Shown here one piece after another: positions 48,027-60,004 of a DNA stretch of 64,000 nt. The notes beneath the pieces are model-generated. The model ran no database searches. It saw only the letters and a program-made list of their open reading frames with translations, and was not told the origin of the DNA. A program made the position numbers and the translations under genes. Each line of letters begins with the position of its first letter. Within the stretch, counting starts at the first letter, position 1. Origin of the DNA: Terfezia claveryi (Eukaryota; Ascomycota; Pezizomycetes; Pezizales; Pezizaceae); the NCBI GenBank assembly GCA_015179025.1, contig WHUX01000189.1:37556-101555 (forward strand), read 5' to 3'.

Positions 48027-49811
48027 TTGCATCATAACCTTGGAATATTTATTACACAACGAGACAGCAATACAGATGCGTTGAAGGCACGGGAAATTGA
48101 CATCGATTGGGAAATAATTGTACGAAGATGGGAGGGAAACTACGTGGGTTGGTATGACTCCAATTGCATCAAATGGTCCGCTAAATCCTACGGAGTTCTA
48201 GTCTCCAAGCACGAAGACCTCGCATTTGAGAACCTCCAGAAATACATATATCTAGCAAGAAACAAGTTGACAAGTATACCCGTCCTTGTGGAGTCTACGG
48301 TGGATAAGGTAAAGGCTCCAGTAGGGAGGATCGCTAGGTGCAACATATGTAATCATACCCGGCCGATTGCATTATTCTCAGAAAACAAGATTTGTGGGTT
48401 CTGCCAGAAAAGGAAACTACATTCCAAGGTAGAAGAATGGCCTAGACTTGGGCCTAACCCCGAAAATCCACAGTCGGTTAAGGAATCGGACGAAATTACA
48501 TGGGTTGCATGTTCAGTTAAACACTGTGGGGCTCGATATCCAGTGTTCAACATTGATAGGTTGAGAGGCAAACCAAAGTGCTACTTCTGTCGAAAACGGC
48601 AAGCATGCCCTATAAAGGAATGCAGTGATTGTGGGTGCAAAGTAGTTACAAGGGTTGGGGAAGTTGAAGAGCGTAGGCCCTGGTGGGTAAATGGAAAGCA
48701 ATTGAACAGTTTTACTTGCCCGTTGTGTGTCGCTGGATATCCAAAAGTGGAAAACAAAGTGGTAACAGTGGAGAGTTTGCTAGCTGACAATGGATATGAA
48801 TGGATTGGGATTCATCAAAGGATGGCATTCTCGACTCCCCAACTATCGGTACAGAAACTCCTGGAGAAGTTCGGTTGGGAGGCTTTTCGTGCTGAAAGCG
48901 GCCTTTTCAATCTACCACCCAGACTGACCCCCCTCCGAATCGAAGGGAAGAGGATACATACCCCGACAGAGGAGGTTGTCAAAGCTATCATGTGCTGGGT
49001 GAAAGATTGCAAAGTACAAAAGGCCACATGTACTATATGTTCTGAGAAGATGGGCAAAGAAAAAATGATACCGGCGTGCGGCAGACGCGGATGTAACATG
49101 AAGGCAGATGAGCTGTGTCTACGGCGACATTACGCAACAAATAAGCCTGGCGAAATCATAAACTTTGGAGCTTTATTATGCCCATTCTGCCGGCGCTACC
49201 CGACACCGAAAATCTTTCACCGTTACGGTCTGGACCTGATGCGAGATCGTACTCGATTCGAGGCAGAGAACTCCCAATGGTGGTCAGCATGGTGCTCCCA
49301 GTGCTTTCTGGCAGCACGGGTCCTCGAGAAAGCCTGCTCCGTTGAGCCTCCTATCCTTCACGGATTCGAGTGTGCCCTATGCCGACCTCCTCCGGAGGAA
49401 GAACAGAGAATCGAAGGGGAGAGGGATGATACACTACGAAAAATACGGCCATGTCCGAAATGTCTCACAATGACGCAGAAAATGGAGGGGTGTAACCACA
49501 TCACTTGTAGCGTTTGTAGAGCGCACTGGTGCTGGAAATGTCAGTTCCTGGGCGTCGAAAGGCGGAATGATGCGGACTCAGCGAAGAGAGAGGTATATGC
49601 ACATCTCTATACCAAACATGGGGGATACTATGATTGGGATGTGTTCCTACATGATCCGGATGATGGAGCGCAGGAACTCCAGAGGAGGGAACTAAGGCAG
49701 TATTTTCGTGGCGGGGATGAGGCTTTTGAGGAGCATATGTATGCATATGCAATCAGGATGAGAGAAATCCATGGCAGGGGGCAGATGGGGCCTCCAGTGG
49801 CGCGGGATTAG
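48027..49811 (+). CDS. RBR-type (RING-in-between-RING) E3 ubiquitin ligase-like protein, N-terminus unresolved
   Basis: The C-terminal part has RBR layout. A RING1-like cluster starts near residue 335 (CTICSEK, ACGRRGC, LCPFCRR), a second Cys group follows (WCSQCF, FECALC), and a RING2/Rcat domain starts near 476. In RING2, [18 protein letters not shown] and HWCWKC fit the family; Cys489 in EGCNH aligns with the catalytic cysteine that accepts ubiquitin. Upstream, two further Cys-rich blocks ([38 protein letters not shown]) add zinc sites. The listed start is only where the open frame becomes clearly coding: no in-frame ATG lies near it, so an upstream exon is missing or the first Met is far downstream. 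Confidence 0.75.
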   Translation: MHHNLGIFITQRDSNTDALKAREIDIDWEIIVRRWEGNYVGWYDSNCIKWSAKSYGVLVSKHEDLAFENLQKYIYLARNKLTSIPVLVESTVDKVKAPVGRIARCNICNHTRPIALFSENKICGFCQKRKLHSKVEEWPRLGPNPENPQSVKESDEITWVACSVKHCGARYPVFNIDRLRGKPKCYFCRKRQACPIKECSDCGCKVVTRVGEVEERRPWWVNGKQLNSFTCPLCVAGYPKVENKVVTVESLLADNGYEWIGIHQRMAFSTPQLSVQKLLEKFGWEAFRAESGLFNLPPRLTPLRIEGKRIHTPTEEVVKAIMCWVKDCKVQKATCTICSEKMGKEKMIPACGRRGCNMKADELCLRRHYATNKPGEIINFGALLCPFCRRYPTPKIFHRYGLDLMRDRTRFEAENSQWWSAWCSQCFLAARVLEKACSVEPPILHGFECALCRPPPEEEQRIEGERDDTLRKIRPCPKCLTMTQKMEGCNHITCSVCRAHWCWKCQFLGVERRNDADSAKREVYAHLYTKHGGYYDWDVFLHDPDDGAQELQRRELRQYFRGGDEAFEEHMYAYAIRMREIHGRGQMGPPVARD

Positions 49812-51899
49812 GCGTCGCTGCTCCTGGAGGTGGTTAATATCCGTGCTGGCTTGGTATACAAGTGAGTAGAAAAAAAATGGAGACGCTAACACTGTCAAAG
49901 GAAGAATAATCTAAAGTAGAACATGTCCAGAGGAAAGAGGAATATCTACTTGTTTATGGGAAGAGGCACTGCTGCCACTGGTGCCACATGCCGAGAAAGT
50001 TAAAGGTCAATTTGGATTTCACGCGTACGTGTTTGCATATTATTGTCGAATAAGGAGGGAAAGATATTTGATCTCTCAACCTCTGTACCTCAGAAATACA
50101 ATATACAATCCAAAATAGCTAGTTGCACTCCCATGCGGTGCCAGGCGCCACGGCTATCGGACAAACTTAACAATAACATCATTGCTATGATCTATATCTG
50201 ATTGCTTTAGGCTTTCATTCGACACAACCAGTCAGAGGATTATTTGAGATTTTTTCTATAATTGTAACTCGATGAGTTTCACACGATTTCATGATAAATG
50301 ATTGTTTACACTTCGAAACTCCAAATTTGCGAAAAGAATGAGAAGTAGACAACTACACACACACAAGGATAGATATATGGAGGTCAGCCTGCTGAAATCT
50401 GAATTGCAATCGCTTATTTTTTCTAACAGTTTTGTATTAAGTCTGCAAAATGACTTAGTCTTCTACGAGAGACCAGTACCCGAAATGGCTTCGGCCGATA
50501 TTAAATAACCATACACCAAGTTTGTTCGTCGAATATTTCCTGTTTTGATATAGGACCCTACTACGTCCTACACATAACGTATCTGTATTTGTATAAAAGT
50601 TTTCGGTTGGAGATTAACAAAGGGCCTACACTGAGCTTCCTTGACATTTATACCTGCAAGCTTTCTAGACCTAACCTCCAATCATCTGTGGTTTTGCAAA
50701 ATGCAATGCAGGTAGGTATGGTAAAGGCTCGGAGTCTCCGTAGGTACGTAACCAGCCTTGTTCAATATACAAATAGCACATGACCAATAACTCCTGCTTC
50801 CAGGATCCGGAATTGGAAATACGAGGCTAGATGGAAATATCTTCTGAGGCCTTGAGCATATCACATTAATTTTGGCATTTAACGGTTTAGATCGCCCATA
50901 ATATCTCCCAGGTAACAGACGAAATAGTCTGGTGGAGAATCGTATTTCGAATGGGTCCATGTCCTTCTGTTCCAGGGTTCCGTGAGAACGGAAATTCCCC
51001 TGTAGCATACGGAATATCGGCTCTGCCTTATGTGTGTTTTGATGATGATACCAGAATATTGTTTGTGGCGGAGATAGTCGCAATTCAATGATACATGATA
51101 CCTGTTTCGAGGATCTCCATAGCGAACGAAGGATTCTGCAATTCTAGCACCAATTGTGCCTTGTACACGGTTAGGCTGTCCGGGAGGGTTACAGGAGGGT
51201 TACCGAACTAGTGGTGTCAGGCGAGATGTTCTGGTTCATCGAGAGTACGTTCGCATTTGAAGAACAACCGATGATGAGGAAACTATGAACCTCAAGAACC
51301 TTATATACGAAAATCCCCCATTTCTGCCAAGCCCGTACAAAATACCCATTCCAGTAACTGCATGATCGAGCACCTGGAAACATTTGTCTCTAAAAAAAGA
51401 AACGGAGGGGTACAGAAAAAAGAGTTACATATCTATACCCCTTAAAACAAGTTTCTGGTCCGCATGGCCAAGCTGTTTCAATGTGATTATGTTGTAGTCG
51501 TCCTCGTATAATGCATATAAGAAGTTAGGCCGGGGGTCCTGAACTGCTTTTGAATGGTGACGAAAGTCGATGATTACCCACTCCTTTAGAGGAATTACAG
51601 CATAGGCCCCATCCTCGATAAACCTTTTGGCATGCTGTTTCATACGATCCCCTTCCCGCAACAGCTCAATTCCCCAATTCAAATCCCGTTGACATAGAAG
51701 TCCAAATACCCAACAGAACCGAAAATAGCTCCAACGTCTGCACTGACTGTTGCATGGTGAGGAACAGTGGTTGTTGCTACTTTATACTATTCCATCTGCT
51801 AGGTTCTTTCTAGAAGCTGGGACATCTGCCTGAGACCTAGTAATGTTTGTAGTATAGATGGATCTATCCGTTCGATAGTTCTAATTAGAAATTCTTGGA
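49812..51899. other. Mostly gene-free; possible decayed minus-strand gene
   Basis: Minus-strand open frames at 51682-51425, 51383-51189 and 51083-50682 have protein-like composition and fall in a row, but candidate splice sites do not join them in phase. I recognise no domain. They may be remains of one gene. Confidence 0.25.
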
Positions 51900-53470
51900 A
51901 TGATATTGATTCTGATTTTAGGGTGCCACCAGGAGTAGTAAACAGCAGATGGATTAAGATTATCCACATGATAGGAGCACTAAATTGGAGTTTATTATCA
52001 ACTATCGTTAAGATTTCTAATCATACTAAGTTATATGTAGCTGGTTTAGTAATTGAGTCCACACTAATACTGGACTCGGCATTACAGAAGAGTAGAATTC
52101 TTTACAGAAGCTCGGTTTCTATAGGGCTGGAATTCCAGTTCTGAATCCAATGAAATGTACGAGTTTTAGTTAGGTTTCTCTTAAAGTCTGCTAAGGTAAG
52201 GTTACGTAACATAGTTACCATGGCTGCTAGTCTAGCTTGACTAGTAGTCACAGGCCCATCATAATAATTGTAGCATAGATATCTTAATGTAGTGTGGCAA
52301 AGACCTGCATGCCTGCCGGTTAAGCTAAAAATCACATCTTGAACAGATTGCGGGATTTCAAAGTTGGAACTGCCTATGGTATGCCGATGTTCCACAAATC
52401 TTTCCAAAAGCTTGTTAAATTCATCCCTTCTTAGGCAGAGTGCATCCAGTCTAAGAGTATAAAGAAAACTGATTGGGGGTATTTGTTGGATCATTAATGA
52501 GTCATATGAGGCCAGTAGAATAATGTAAAGAGAGGCATTCTTCTTGGTGTCAGACATTAATCCTTTCAAGCTACCCCCCAAAAAAGGAGCAGCATTGCCG
52601 TAGATTACTTGTGCCTCATTAATAATGATGCTCAAGCTCATAGAATCTTCACTGGCTAAAATTTCATCCTAGGTATACCCGATCTGCCTCTGCCAGAAAC
52701 GTTAGAAGGGTTCTTTGTTAAAGAGAGTATCTTCTTCTTAAATACTAGCAAGTAAGATATAATATGCCCTGTGACCCTGTGAAATGAGGCTGTCTCTGAT
52801 CCATTATCCAAGTGTACTTTTGCCTAAATATGGTGGGCTACATATCAGAACAAAATAATAGTTTGTCATATATTATTTAATGAACTTTATCCGGTCAGGT
52901 GATATTATCACCATACTGTTCGGCCCTTTATCTGAATCGGAAGGATAAGAAAGGGATTGTGTAGAAACATAGCACACTAAATTATATTAGTATTGCTTGT
53001 CAAGAGAAAAGGATTTTGATGTGTATTCTCATGCCATGAAGGAAAGCAAGATAAAGGGAGGTAAGGCTTCTTCGGAGGTAAATAAGTATTATTTACCAGC
53101 ACTAGTTACTTTAACCATGACAGTACATTAGCAAATAGGCATACTTAAGAAGGAAATGAGTCTCACTTACCAGGCCTAGGAGTTTTAATGATAATATGAA
53201 TGCATGCTTCTTGAGGAGGGTTATTTTTGAAAATACTATTAATTTTAACTATTGGATTCAGCACAGTATTGCTATCTAGGTCCGAGTCTATAACCATGTC
53301 GGGTTTATTTTATTTCCAGAGTTTGAGATGACGAGGATCGATATCTTTGAAATCATTTGGGTTCTTTATCTTGATGAGTTTTTTAAGCTCTTCAACCGTA
53401 ACTTCTCCATCAACCGTTACTGGAAAGCATTCGGCATCCGAATCACTCCAGACTTAACAGAAAAGCCGGA
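51900..53470 (-). pseudogene. Crinkler-like protein with P-loop NTPase domain, decayed
   Basis: Read on the minus strand, the N-terminal part (about 53460-53165) resembles the Crinkler N-terminal ubiquitin-like domain: CFPVTVDGEVTVEELKKLIK, then LKLWK and a proline-rich IHIIIKTPRP end. Next come DSDKGPNSMVIISPDR, a degenerate P-loop CSPPYLGKSTL (about 52850-52815), a Walker-B-like IIINEAQ, and a helical lid region (FLYTLRLDALCLRRDEF, SLTGRHAGLCHTTLRYL) from 52641 to 52102. Stops and frameshifts interrupt it, for example TAA directly after LKLWK and TAG before the P-loop. Crinkler-type proteins are known from oomycetes and various fungi; their role in ascomycetes is unclear. Confidence 0.65.
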
Positions 53471-54957
53471 GCATTTAGTGATAAAGGGGGGTGGGAAGGT
53501 ATGAAAGGGTGAAGGTAATAAGGATCCGTGTGTATGTAGATGGGAGATAGGTTGAGAGATGTGAGAATGTAGGCAAAAATCTCATGATAACTACAGGCTG
53601 AATGCTAGGCTCATGCCAAGCCTCTATGTGCTAACTCCATCCAGATTACATAAGGCGCTACTGACTAGTGACTATGTACTCTGTACCTATAGTATGACTA
53701 ATATGATTCTAGCAATGAATGTGTCACATGATTGTTTTATTTTATTTTGAATTTACTGTTACCGGAGGGCAGCAGCCCATACCAGACACTGGATGAAAGA
53801 TTACCAGGCAGAGAGGCTAGAGTTCCGTTGGAGGATCTATAAGATTACGAGCTATGAGTGGAGGAATCTTGCTTGAATAAAGGCTTGTATTGAGAACTAT
53901 CGGAGCTATCGCTATAAGGTATAAGGCTCAAGGCAGACTACCGAGGACCTTAGGTTCCATGAATCTCATCTGATAGTCTGGTTGGTCATTCTGAAGATCG
54001 GGATAACTCTCCATGAGGATTAGGCCGGTTAACGGTAGCGTAAAGTATCTTTATTTTGATCTGTATGAAGACACTGCAAAGTGGTCTCCGATCCCGAGAT
54101 ACCACATTCATAAGGAGGAGATATGCCACATTCATAAGGCAGAGATGTGCTAGCCTTATATTCTGGCGGGCACCGTCTCTCGTAGAGAGTTGCCTTTGAA
54201 CTGCGATACTAACCAGGCTCCTCTAATGATATATGCGCGTTTCAATTGTATATGGTATATGGTGGAGAGCTCCTGACGTCGAATTCCCGCGGCCACGTGC
54301 ATGTTAATTTGTGATCCCGTTCCGAGTTCCGACGCACGTAATTTTCCTTGTAGTTTCCCGTTCCAGAAGTACAGTGCGTGTTCAGAAATATGAATGTAAA
54401 CTCCGAAATAGGAAGCAAACACGAGACGCTGATGGCAAGGCCAATGAACGTCGAAATAGCAGTATTCGAGATCACCACCTTTGCAATGTCCAAATAAAGG
54501 TCTCACGTCCAGTGGATAGTTGAGCAGTCACTATCGAGCGTCTTGATTAGCATACCTACATCCACGATATTGAGGAGATAAAAAAGAACCAGCCAAAAAT
54601 TTACTCTGCGGCTCAGATTACCATGCCGTCCGCGATGCAGACACACATGAAGCTTGGTTTAGCGTGATCTACCTGAATTGCCTCCGCGTCATATGCCCCC
54701 AATAGTCATACTTATGTGTATTCTTTGCCATTCGCGACATAAGTTCCACAGGATCACGTGCACCGTTATGATGCTGCAAGTACCCTAGACTCCTACCCTA
54801 GACTTAGTCACATTATATCCTCAGAATCATACGGGCTTGGACCTCAGTGGTACATGATATTCGACAGGCAAACCCGCTACAGACGATTTGTCATACGAGG
54901 GTGTTGTGCAACCAGACTAGATTTGTCAGCGACTAAACCTTCGCCAAGCTTAGGATT
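53471..54957. other. Gene-free region with two TAGTCTGG-type ends
   Basis: Solo ends lie at about 53974-53987 and 54906-54919. An antisense cluster of small frames at 54156-54506 is unconvincing. No known protein is visible. Confidence 0.35.
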
Positions 54958-55856
54958 GTTATGTGCCGCTCGCGGGCAATTGATATAATTGCTACATTTA
55001 GTATATAACGTACTTGAATTAATACAAATATACCTAACTAGAGCTGTATTAGATACATAAAAGTAGGCTATCAGTTGTTCCCCGGGTCAATGGAGTCATC
55101 CTCCACACCAATCAGGCAATTATCCAGTAGTCTAATTTGTGTCTCCGTTCAGCTAGAGCTGAGAGATTACTGCAGTCATGGTCTGCTAACACTTTGATAT
55201 GAAAAAAGGGTGAGCGTTTCAACTCATTTATAAAGCATCGGCAGCGCGACTTTTCGTAAATACATGAGATCAGAAACCCGAGTTGCTGTAGATGTCTGTT
55301 GAGTAGCTAGAGTATCTACAATTTCATTATCCAAGCCCATAGGATCAGTTGCTGGCTCGAAATCTTTGGTCGGTATTCAAGCCATAGCTTTTGCATATTA
55401 CCTTTGACGACGAGATTGTACAACTCTATTGGCTTGCTTAACGAGCCCTTGGACTTGAGGTGTGCGAGGTTTTCCATATTAAATTTTAATACTCCAAGCT
55501 CATAATAAATGCTCAACTTCTCCCTTAAATCCTCTGCCATTATCAGACTATAAAATTTCATATGGGCTATAAAGAAATGTCATTATAAATGTAACAGACT
55601 CCGACTAATAGTATTTGTATCATATTACTTACTTACCACTTTATTTCTAATAGAGCAAGATAACACCACGTACCATAATAAATGATCCATTTATATTGTT
55701 CCTCAGGCTCATAGAGTATATAAATTAGATCAACTTGAACCCGTTGAATATGTCTATATTGTTATAAATGCAAGTGCGTTATGTACCAAATGCAGTAATC
55801 AAATAAATTGCCCGTGAGGGGGATAGTAGGTATGCCGCCCGCGAGAGGCCCGGAAC
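54958..55856. mobile_element. Inverted-repeat element, GTTCTGGGCC family, copy B (899 bp)
   Basis: The left end (gttatgtgccgctcgcgggc) is diverged. The right end, read in reverse complement, gives gttccgggcctctcgcgggc followed by ggcatacc, matching the left end of copy A including its inner ggcataccc. Interior blocks match copy A, for example catttagtatataacgtact and agctcataataaatgctcaa. A minus-strand frame (55561-55316, 81 codons) contains REKLSIYYELGVLKF and LAHLKSKG; its function is unknown. Confidence 0.7.
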
Positions 55857-56140
55857 ATATACATACTTATGTAGACTGTTTATTTTAGTTTTCAGCTGTT
55901 CATCAGTTGGTTTCCCTATAATAATAATCACCAACTTGGCAACCAATAATGATACAACAACCAAGATGTGACAATTCAGGCCAGCAACATGAGGCTCTGT
56001 GCATGTTCCTTTTCATACATACTCGAGTAGAGGGGTGCGGCAGCTGCAGCCTTCAGCTCTAAAGATAGAACCCCAGCGAGATATATATAAACTGTTAGAG
56101 AAACTTATTAAAACTTTCTGGCTTCATTACCTACGACATC

Positions 56141-57439
56141 ATGACAGACATTACCGTAAATTATCCACTATTGCCGCTATTGCCGCCGAGTGGGTCATAT
56201 ACGCGCAACAGCGCTTACAGTACTAGTGGCTATAATTTCACCAGTACCAGATCTCTCCCCCCAACACTCTGGAGAATCTATAACGACACCTCAGTCTCCC
56301 GAAGGCTTCCCAATGGCGGATTTCTTGCCGGGTCGCCAGACAAAGCCATCAACATGAACGACCCGCAGGGTGTGGCTATAGAAATAAAATTACATCTAAA
56401 CTGGTATAGTCCTCTAAAAACAGTCTTCATATCAAGTTCTCAAAATTTTAGTTGGATCCAATACCACGCTGTAAAGCGCGAGCTGAAGGGGAGGAAGAAT
56501 GTTCGGGTATCGCAAATCAATACAGCATTCGCGCTCGAGTGTGGGGCGAAAATATTTCATATGGTAGCTCTAGCAGAGTTTAGTGGAAGAAAGATTCCGC
56601 AAAGGGCCGAAAAGTCGGCACAAGATGAATGGGTTTTTCTGACTGAAATCCCCTCTTGGGCTGTAGTGGCGGACTACACTGCAAGAGAATTCGCGGCGCT
56701 TCGGTCGCCGTTGATTGGAACGCAGCAGGGATGGGGCTTGCTTCCTACTCCGGAGAGTCAATATCCAACACTAAGTGGTTGGGGTTCGAGTCCATATGTA
56801 TCTCAATCCTTCAATATGGGCTATGCGCCGAGTTGGCGAAATATGAATATAAATCCGGCGCTTTGGTACTACGGAAATGTATGTATGCCAGCCCTACCAG
56901 TCTAGATGAATGAATCAAACCGAACTGATATGGGTTGTAAGAATTTGACATGGCAAAGTCCTTCCGGCAATTCTAATTGCCCACCTATAACGACGTCACC
57001 AGATCGTAACGGTAGTGATAACAACAAGGGAGGGCTCGTATATACAGCTGTGGATGACCAGGAACCATTAAACTTTTTGCCGGCATTGAATCCTGAAGCT
57101 TGTAGCTTTGTCCCTACTACCGTGAGCGCTGGGAGTTATATTGACTATCCAACTCTTCCTGAGTCACCTTCGAATTCCAAAATAGCAACAACGGACAACC
57201 TTGTGAGAGCAGCAGCAGCGGAGTATTGGGAGTCCATATATGGGCATGATGACTATTGTGATAATTACTCGGAAACTGCCAATGGGACCGGCGATGAGAG
57301 ATATGAGGATGGGGACTCGGTGTATAATGAGTCGTATTATGAGAATTTTGAGGGTGTAGACTCCGAGCGTGAGGAGTCGGATTATGAGGAGTCGGTCTGG
57401 ACCGATTATTTGGAGGAGATACTGGAGGGTTCCTATTAG
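56141..57439 (+). CDS. DUF7587-like fungal protein with acidic tail
   Basis: The N-terminal half (residues ~35-185) follows the pattern I remember for the fungal DUF7587 domain: LPPTLWRIYNDTS, IEIKLHLNWYSPLKTVFIS, and FLTEIPSWAVV near the end. A TAG at 56903-56905 interrupts a frame that then continues for 177 codons to 57439. A 63-nt intron with GTATGT donor (56879) and a weak AAG acceptor (56941) would remove the stop in phase, giving 411 aa. The C-terminal part is acidic and rich in Tyr, Glu and Asp (YEDGDSVYNESYYENFEG). Alternatives are a nonsense mutation, readthrough, or a second start at 56906. Function is unknown. Confidence 0.6.
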
Positions 57440-58297
57440 GTGGACGGGGAGCGGTGACGGGGAGCGGTGACGTAGAGCTGTACGGGCTAGTACAGAAAGC
57501 TTCGTTATTTCAGAGAGGTGGCATACATTACTCATTTCGCGGGACTCTTGGAATGCTGGATATATTCGAGCTAAGCATATCACTATATGTATCAGACCAA
57601 AGAAGGGCTATTACAAAGAGACGGTAAAGATATTAGTGGTGACTAGTTATAGATACTAACAGTTGGAGGGGCATACCACGTGACTGGCTAAGACAAAACG
57701 TGATCACTGGGTGCTAGGAACAATTACTACTCCTGGTTAACTTTTCGGGGCTAATAAACTTAACAACTGCATCTGGGGGTCGGATCGAGACTAGGGGCTC
57801 ATATCTCTTTGAGTTTCAATTTATAATACCCTTCCTTTCTCATAAGCAGGTACCAACACTAAAATATCAGTTTTTTTTTGAATAAAACTCAGTACTCGTA
57901 TGTACCTTCCTGATCTATATCAATACTCATACTTTGGCAGCCCTAGCAAGAGTACGCCCACAAAGTTACTCTCTACACTCAATTGGCCATCTATGCTTTC
58001 TTAAGACCTGCTCTACATAGATTTCTTCCATTAACCAGTTTAGGTTCAGCAGCAAAGGTTCTCGGAGTCACAGTGTTGTATGTATGTACTTAACATGCGT
58101 CGCAGCGACTTGGGGGGGAACTTTTCAACTAGTTGAAAAGGTGGAAAGTGAAGTGACTTCCTGAAGTCACTTTCCCAAGGTTCTTGGTGGTAACGCAGAT
58201 TAGGACACTAGCGTGGAACCTCGGGATTATTAGAAGACCTAGGAGATGATGTAGCCATAATGAGGAGAGGAGATATAAGGTAGTGAAGTGTGTATGT
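57440..58297. other. Gene-free region with adjacent palindromes
   Basis: A perfect 20-bp palindrome (cttttcaactagttgaaaag, 58121-58140) is followed by a hairpin of aagtgacttc and gaagtcactt at about 58151-58172. No coding sequence is visible. Confidence 0.4.
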
Positions 58298-58990
58298 GTT
58301 CTGGGCCGCTCGCGGGCAATATGTTTAATAACTGGATTTGGTTCATAGCGCAGACCTATATCAAATATATACAACTACACTATAATTGATCCCGGCCCAG
58401 GCGCTATCGGATGGGAGCATTGGGAGGTTGTAACAGCTGCATCTAGCTCTGGGTCGATTTGGATCTCCTCCAGGTCATCCTCCGGGTCATCCTCTGAGTC
58501 ATCCTCTGGGTGAATTGTGGAACACTTCAAGTCATTTTGTAGCATCGGCAGCGACGATTGGCACAGGAGTTTTTGCTAGTACATGAGACTGAAACTCGAG
58601 TTGTTATACTTGCCTGCCGGGCAGCATTGGGGTGATTGTAATTTTATACATGCTCTCCAACCCATATCAGCTTTTAACTCGAACCAGGACTTGCAGCCGC
58701 AATTTTGATCTCAAGGTCCACTGGCATGTAGTTCCAAAGCGCCTTTAGATGGTCAATCTATGAACCTGCAAAGCTGCTTGTTCACATATCTCAGCAACAT
58801 CAAAGAGTGACGTTTTGTATCATCATGCTTCAGAGTAGCCATAGATTAGAGTAGCAAAGGAATGCGTTATCTGGTCAATCTCAAAGGCCGTTAGTCTTGT
58901 ATACTTCAATAATATTGAAGCCTTCCGTTAAACAGCACTTTTCATTACTACGGATACCTCATGCCTGGGATCGTTGGAAAACACGAAATT
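58298..58990. mobile_element. Inverted-repeat element, GTTCTGGGCC family, partial copy C
   Basis: The left end gttctgggccgctcgcgggc is identical to copy A. The interior diverges but keeps recognisable pieces (catcggcagcg..., tacatgaga...gaaactcgagttg). No matching right end was found before the SPC2 gene, so the right boundary given here is approximate and the copy is probably truncated. Confidence 0.55.
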
Positions 58991-59057
58991 TATAATCAAG
59001 AAATTCTCCATTAGATTTTTCCCGCCCTACCCATCTCCTACATTATCTCTGAACGTT

Positions 59058-59826
59058 TCAAGATTTTTCCTCGATCTGCTCTTCTTTCGCTGCAAGATTT
59101 GGTATCGAGCTCTCCAAAAAATTCTGTAGTGGCTTCGCGACAAAATATCCTTCCTCATCGAACCAATGTGTGAATGGCTCCTGCACTTGCACAACATGCT
59201 TTCCTTTGCTTACGTTCTTTCCAGACATCTCGATCGTGATGTGGTAAATTGGCGAGTGCTTCTCAATAAGAGAAGATAATTTTATCTGCACACCCAGTCG
59301 GTCAGCGTTTCAGTCTTTTAGTATAGCAGCCCCCTTCTTCCCCTCCACCCCCTTGTGAGACAATACCCTAACGCCATCCTTCTCTCCCACATAAATGGTC
59401 CCCGCCTCAACTCCCCAGATCCAGTACGTCAATAAGGTATTCAGGGCAAAGTATGAGACGACGGAATAAAGTGTGACAGTCTTCGCAGCTTCGAAGCCGA
59501 ACTTGTAGTCATAGTAGAACGCGACGGCGGCGATGGCGCAGGCGGTGAAGCCCAGTGCTAGACGGATATCGGTGATGGTGTGGATTTGGCGGTAGCCGAC
59601 GGAGTTGAGGTACTATAGCTGGATGTAAGCTTCAGTAACCGTATAGTCTGCAGTAGTATTGGGAAACGTACGTTGGGGATAGCATCGTCTGTGGTATTCT
59701 TGAGATCTGTAAGGTTGGATGGACAAGCCCCAGTTAGTGAAAGTTGTATAGCTTGTCGACATTGAGTTTAAGGGATAACATACCTGAAAGAGAGTTAATA
59801 TTGATCTTGGGTCGTACTTCGGCCAT
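59058..59826 (-). CDS. SPC2: Signal peptidase complex subunit 2 (Spc2/SPC25)
   Basis: This is a non-catalytic subunit of the ER signal peptidase complex, which removes signal peptides and contacts the translocon. I read four exons, 59826-59784, 59706-59672, 59612-59367 and 59285-59058, giving 183 aa. The sequence fits the family: MAEVRPKINI, then DLKNTTDDAIPNYLNSVGY, two membrane helices (LALGFTACAIAAVAFYYDY and FALNTLLTYWIWGVE) and a cytosolic tail with PIYHITIE, FTHWFDEEGYFVAKPLQNFL. All four exons join in phase. It starts 178 bp from EMC3, which is transcribed the other way. Confidence 0.93.
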
Positions 59827-60004
59827 GGCTTCAGCTTGTCTGTGAATTGGTCGATTAGTCTGGAGTTGTTCACGTTTCGACCAAGTCCGAGATGTTGTGT
59901 GTCCCTTTCAGAATGTTGCCGTCGTTGCCAAGCGGAGCTTCATTTCTACCACGTGAGGTCGGGACTTCTAGACAACGGAAGCATTTCATTCAACTCTTGC
60001 GACT
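59827..60004. promoter_or_regulatory. Shared intergenic region of SPC2 and EMC3
   Basis: The two start codons are 178 bp apart and point away from each other, so one short region must serve both genes. I see no TATA box. It contains a CACGTG E-box-like word (59949-59954). Confidence 0.45.

Noticed and set aside
51923..52144. Plus-strand 73-codon frame
   Set aside because: It is antisense to the tail of the Crinkler-like pseudogene and has no recognised domain.
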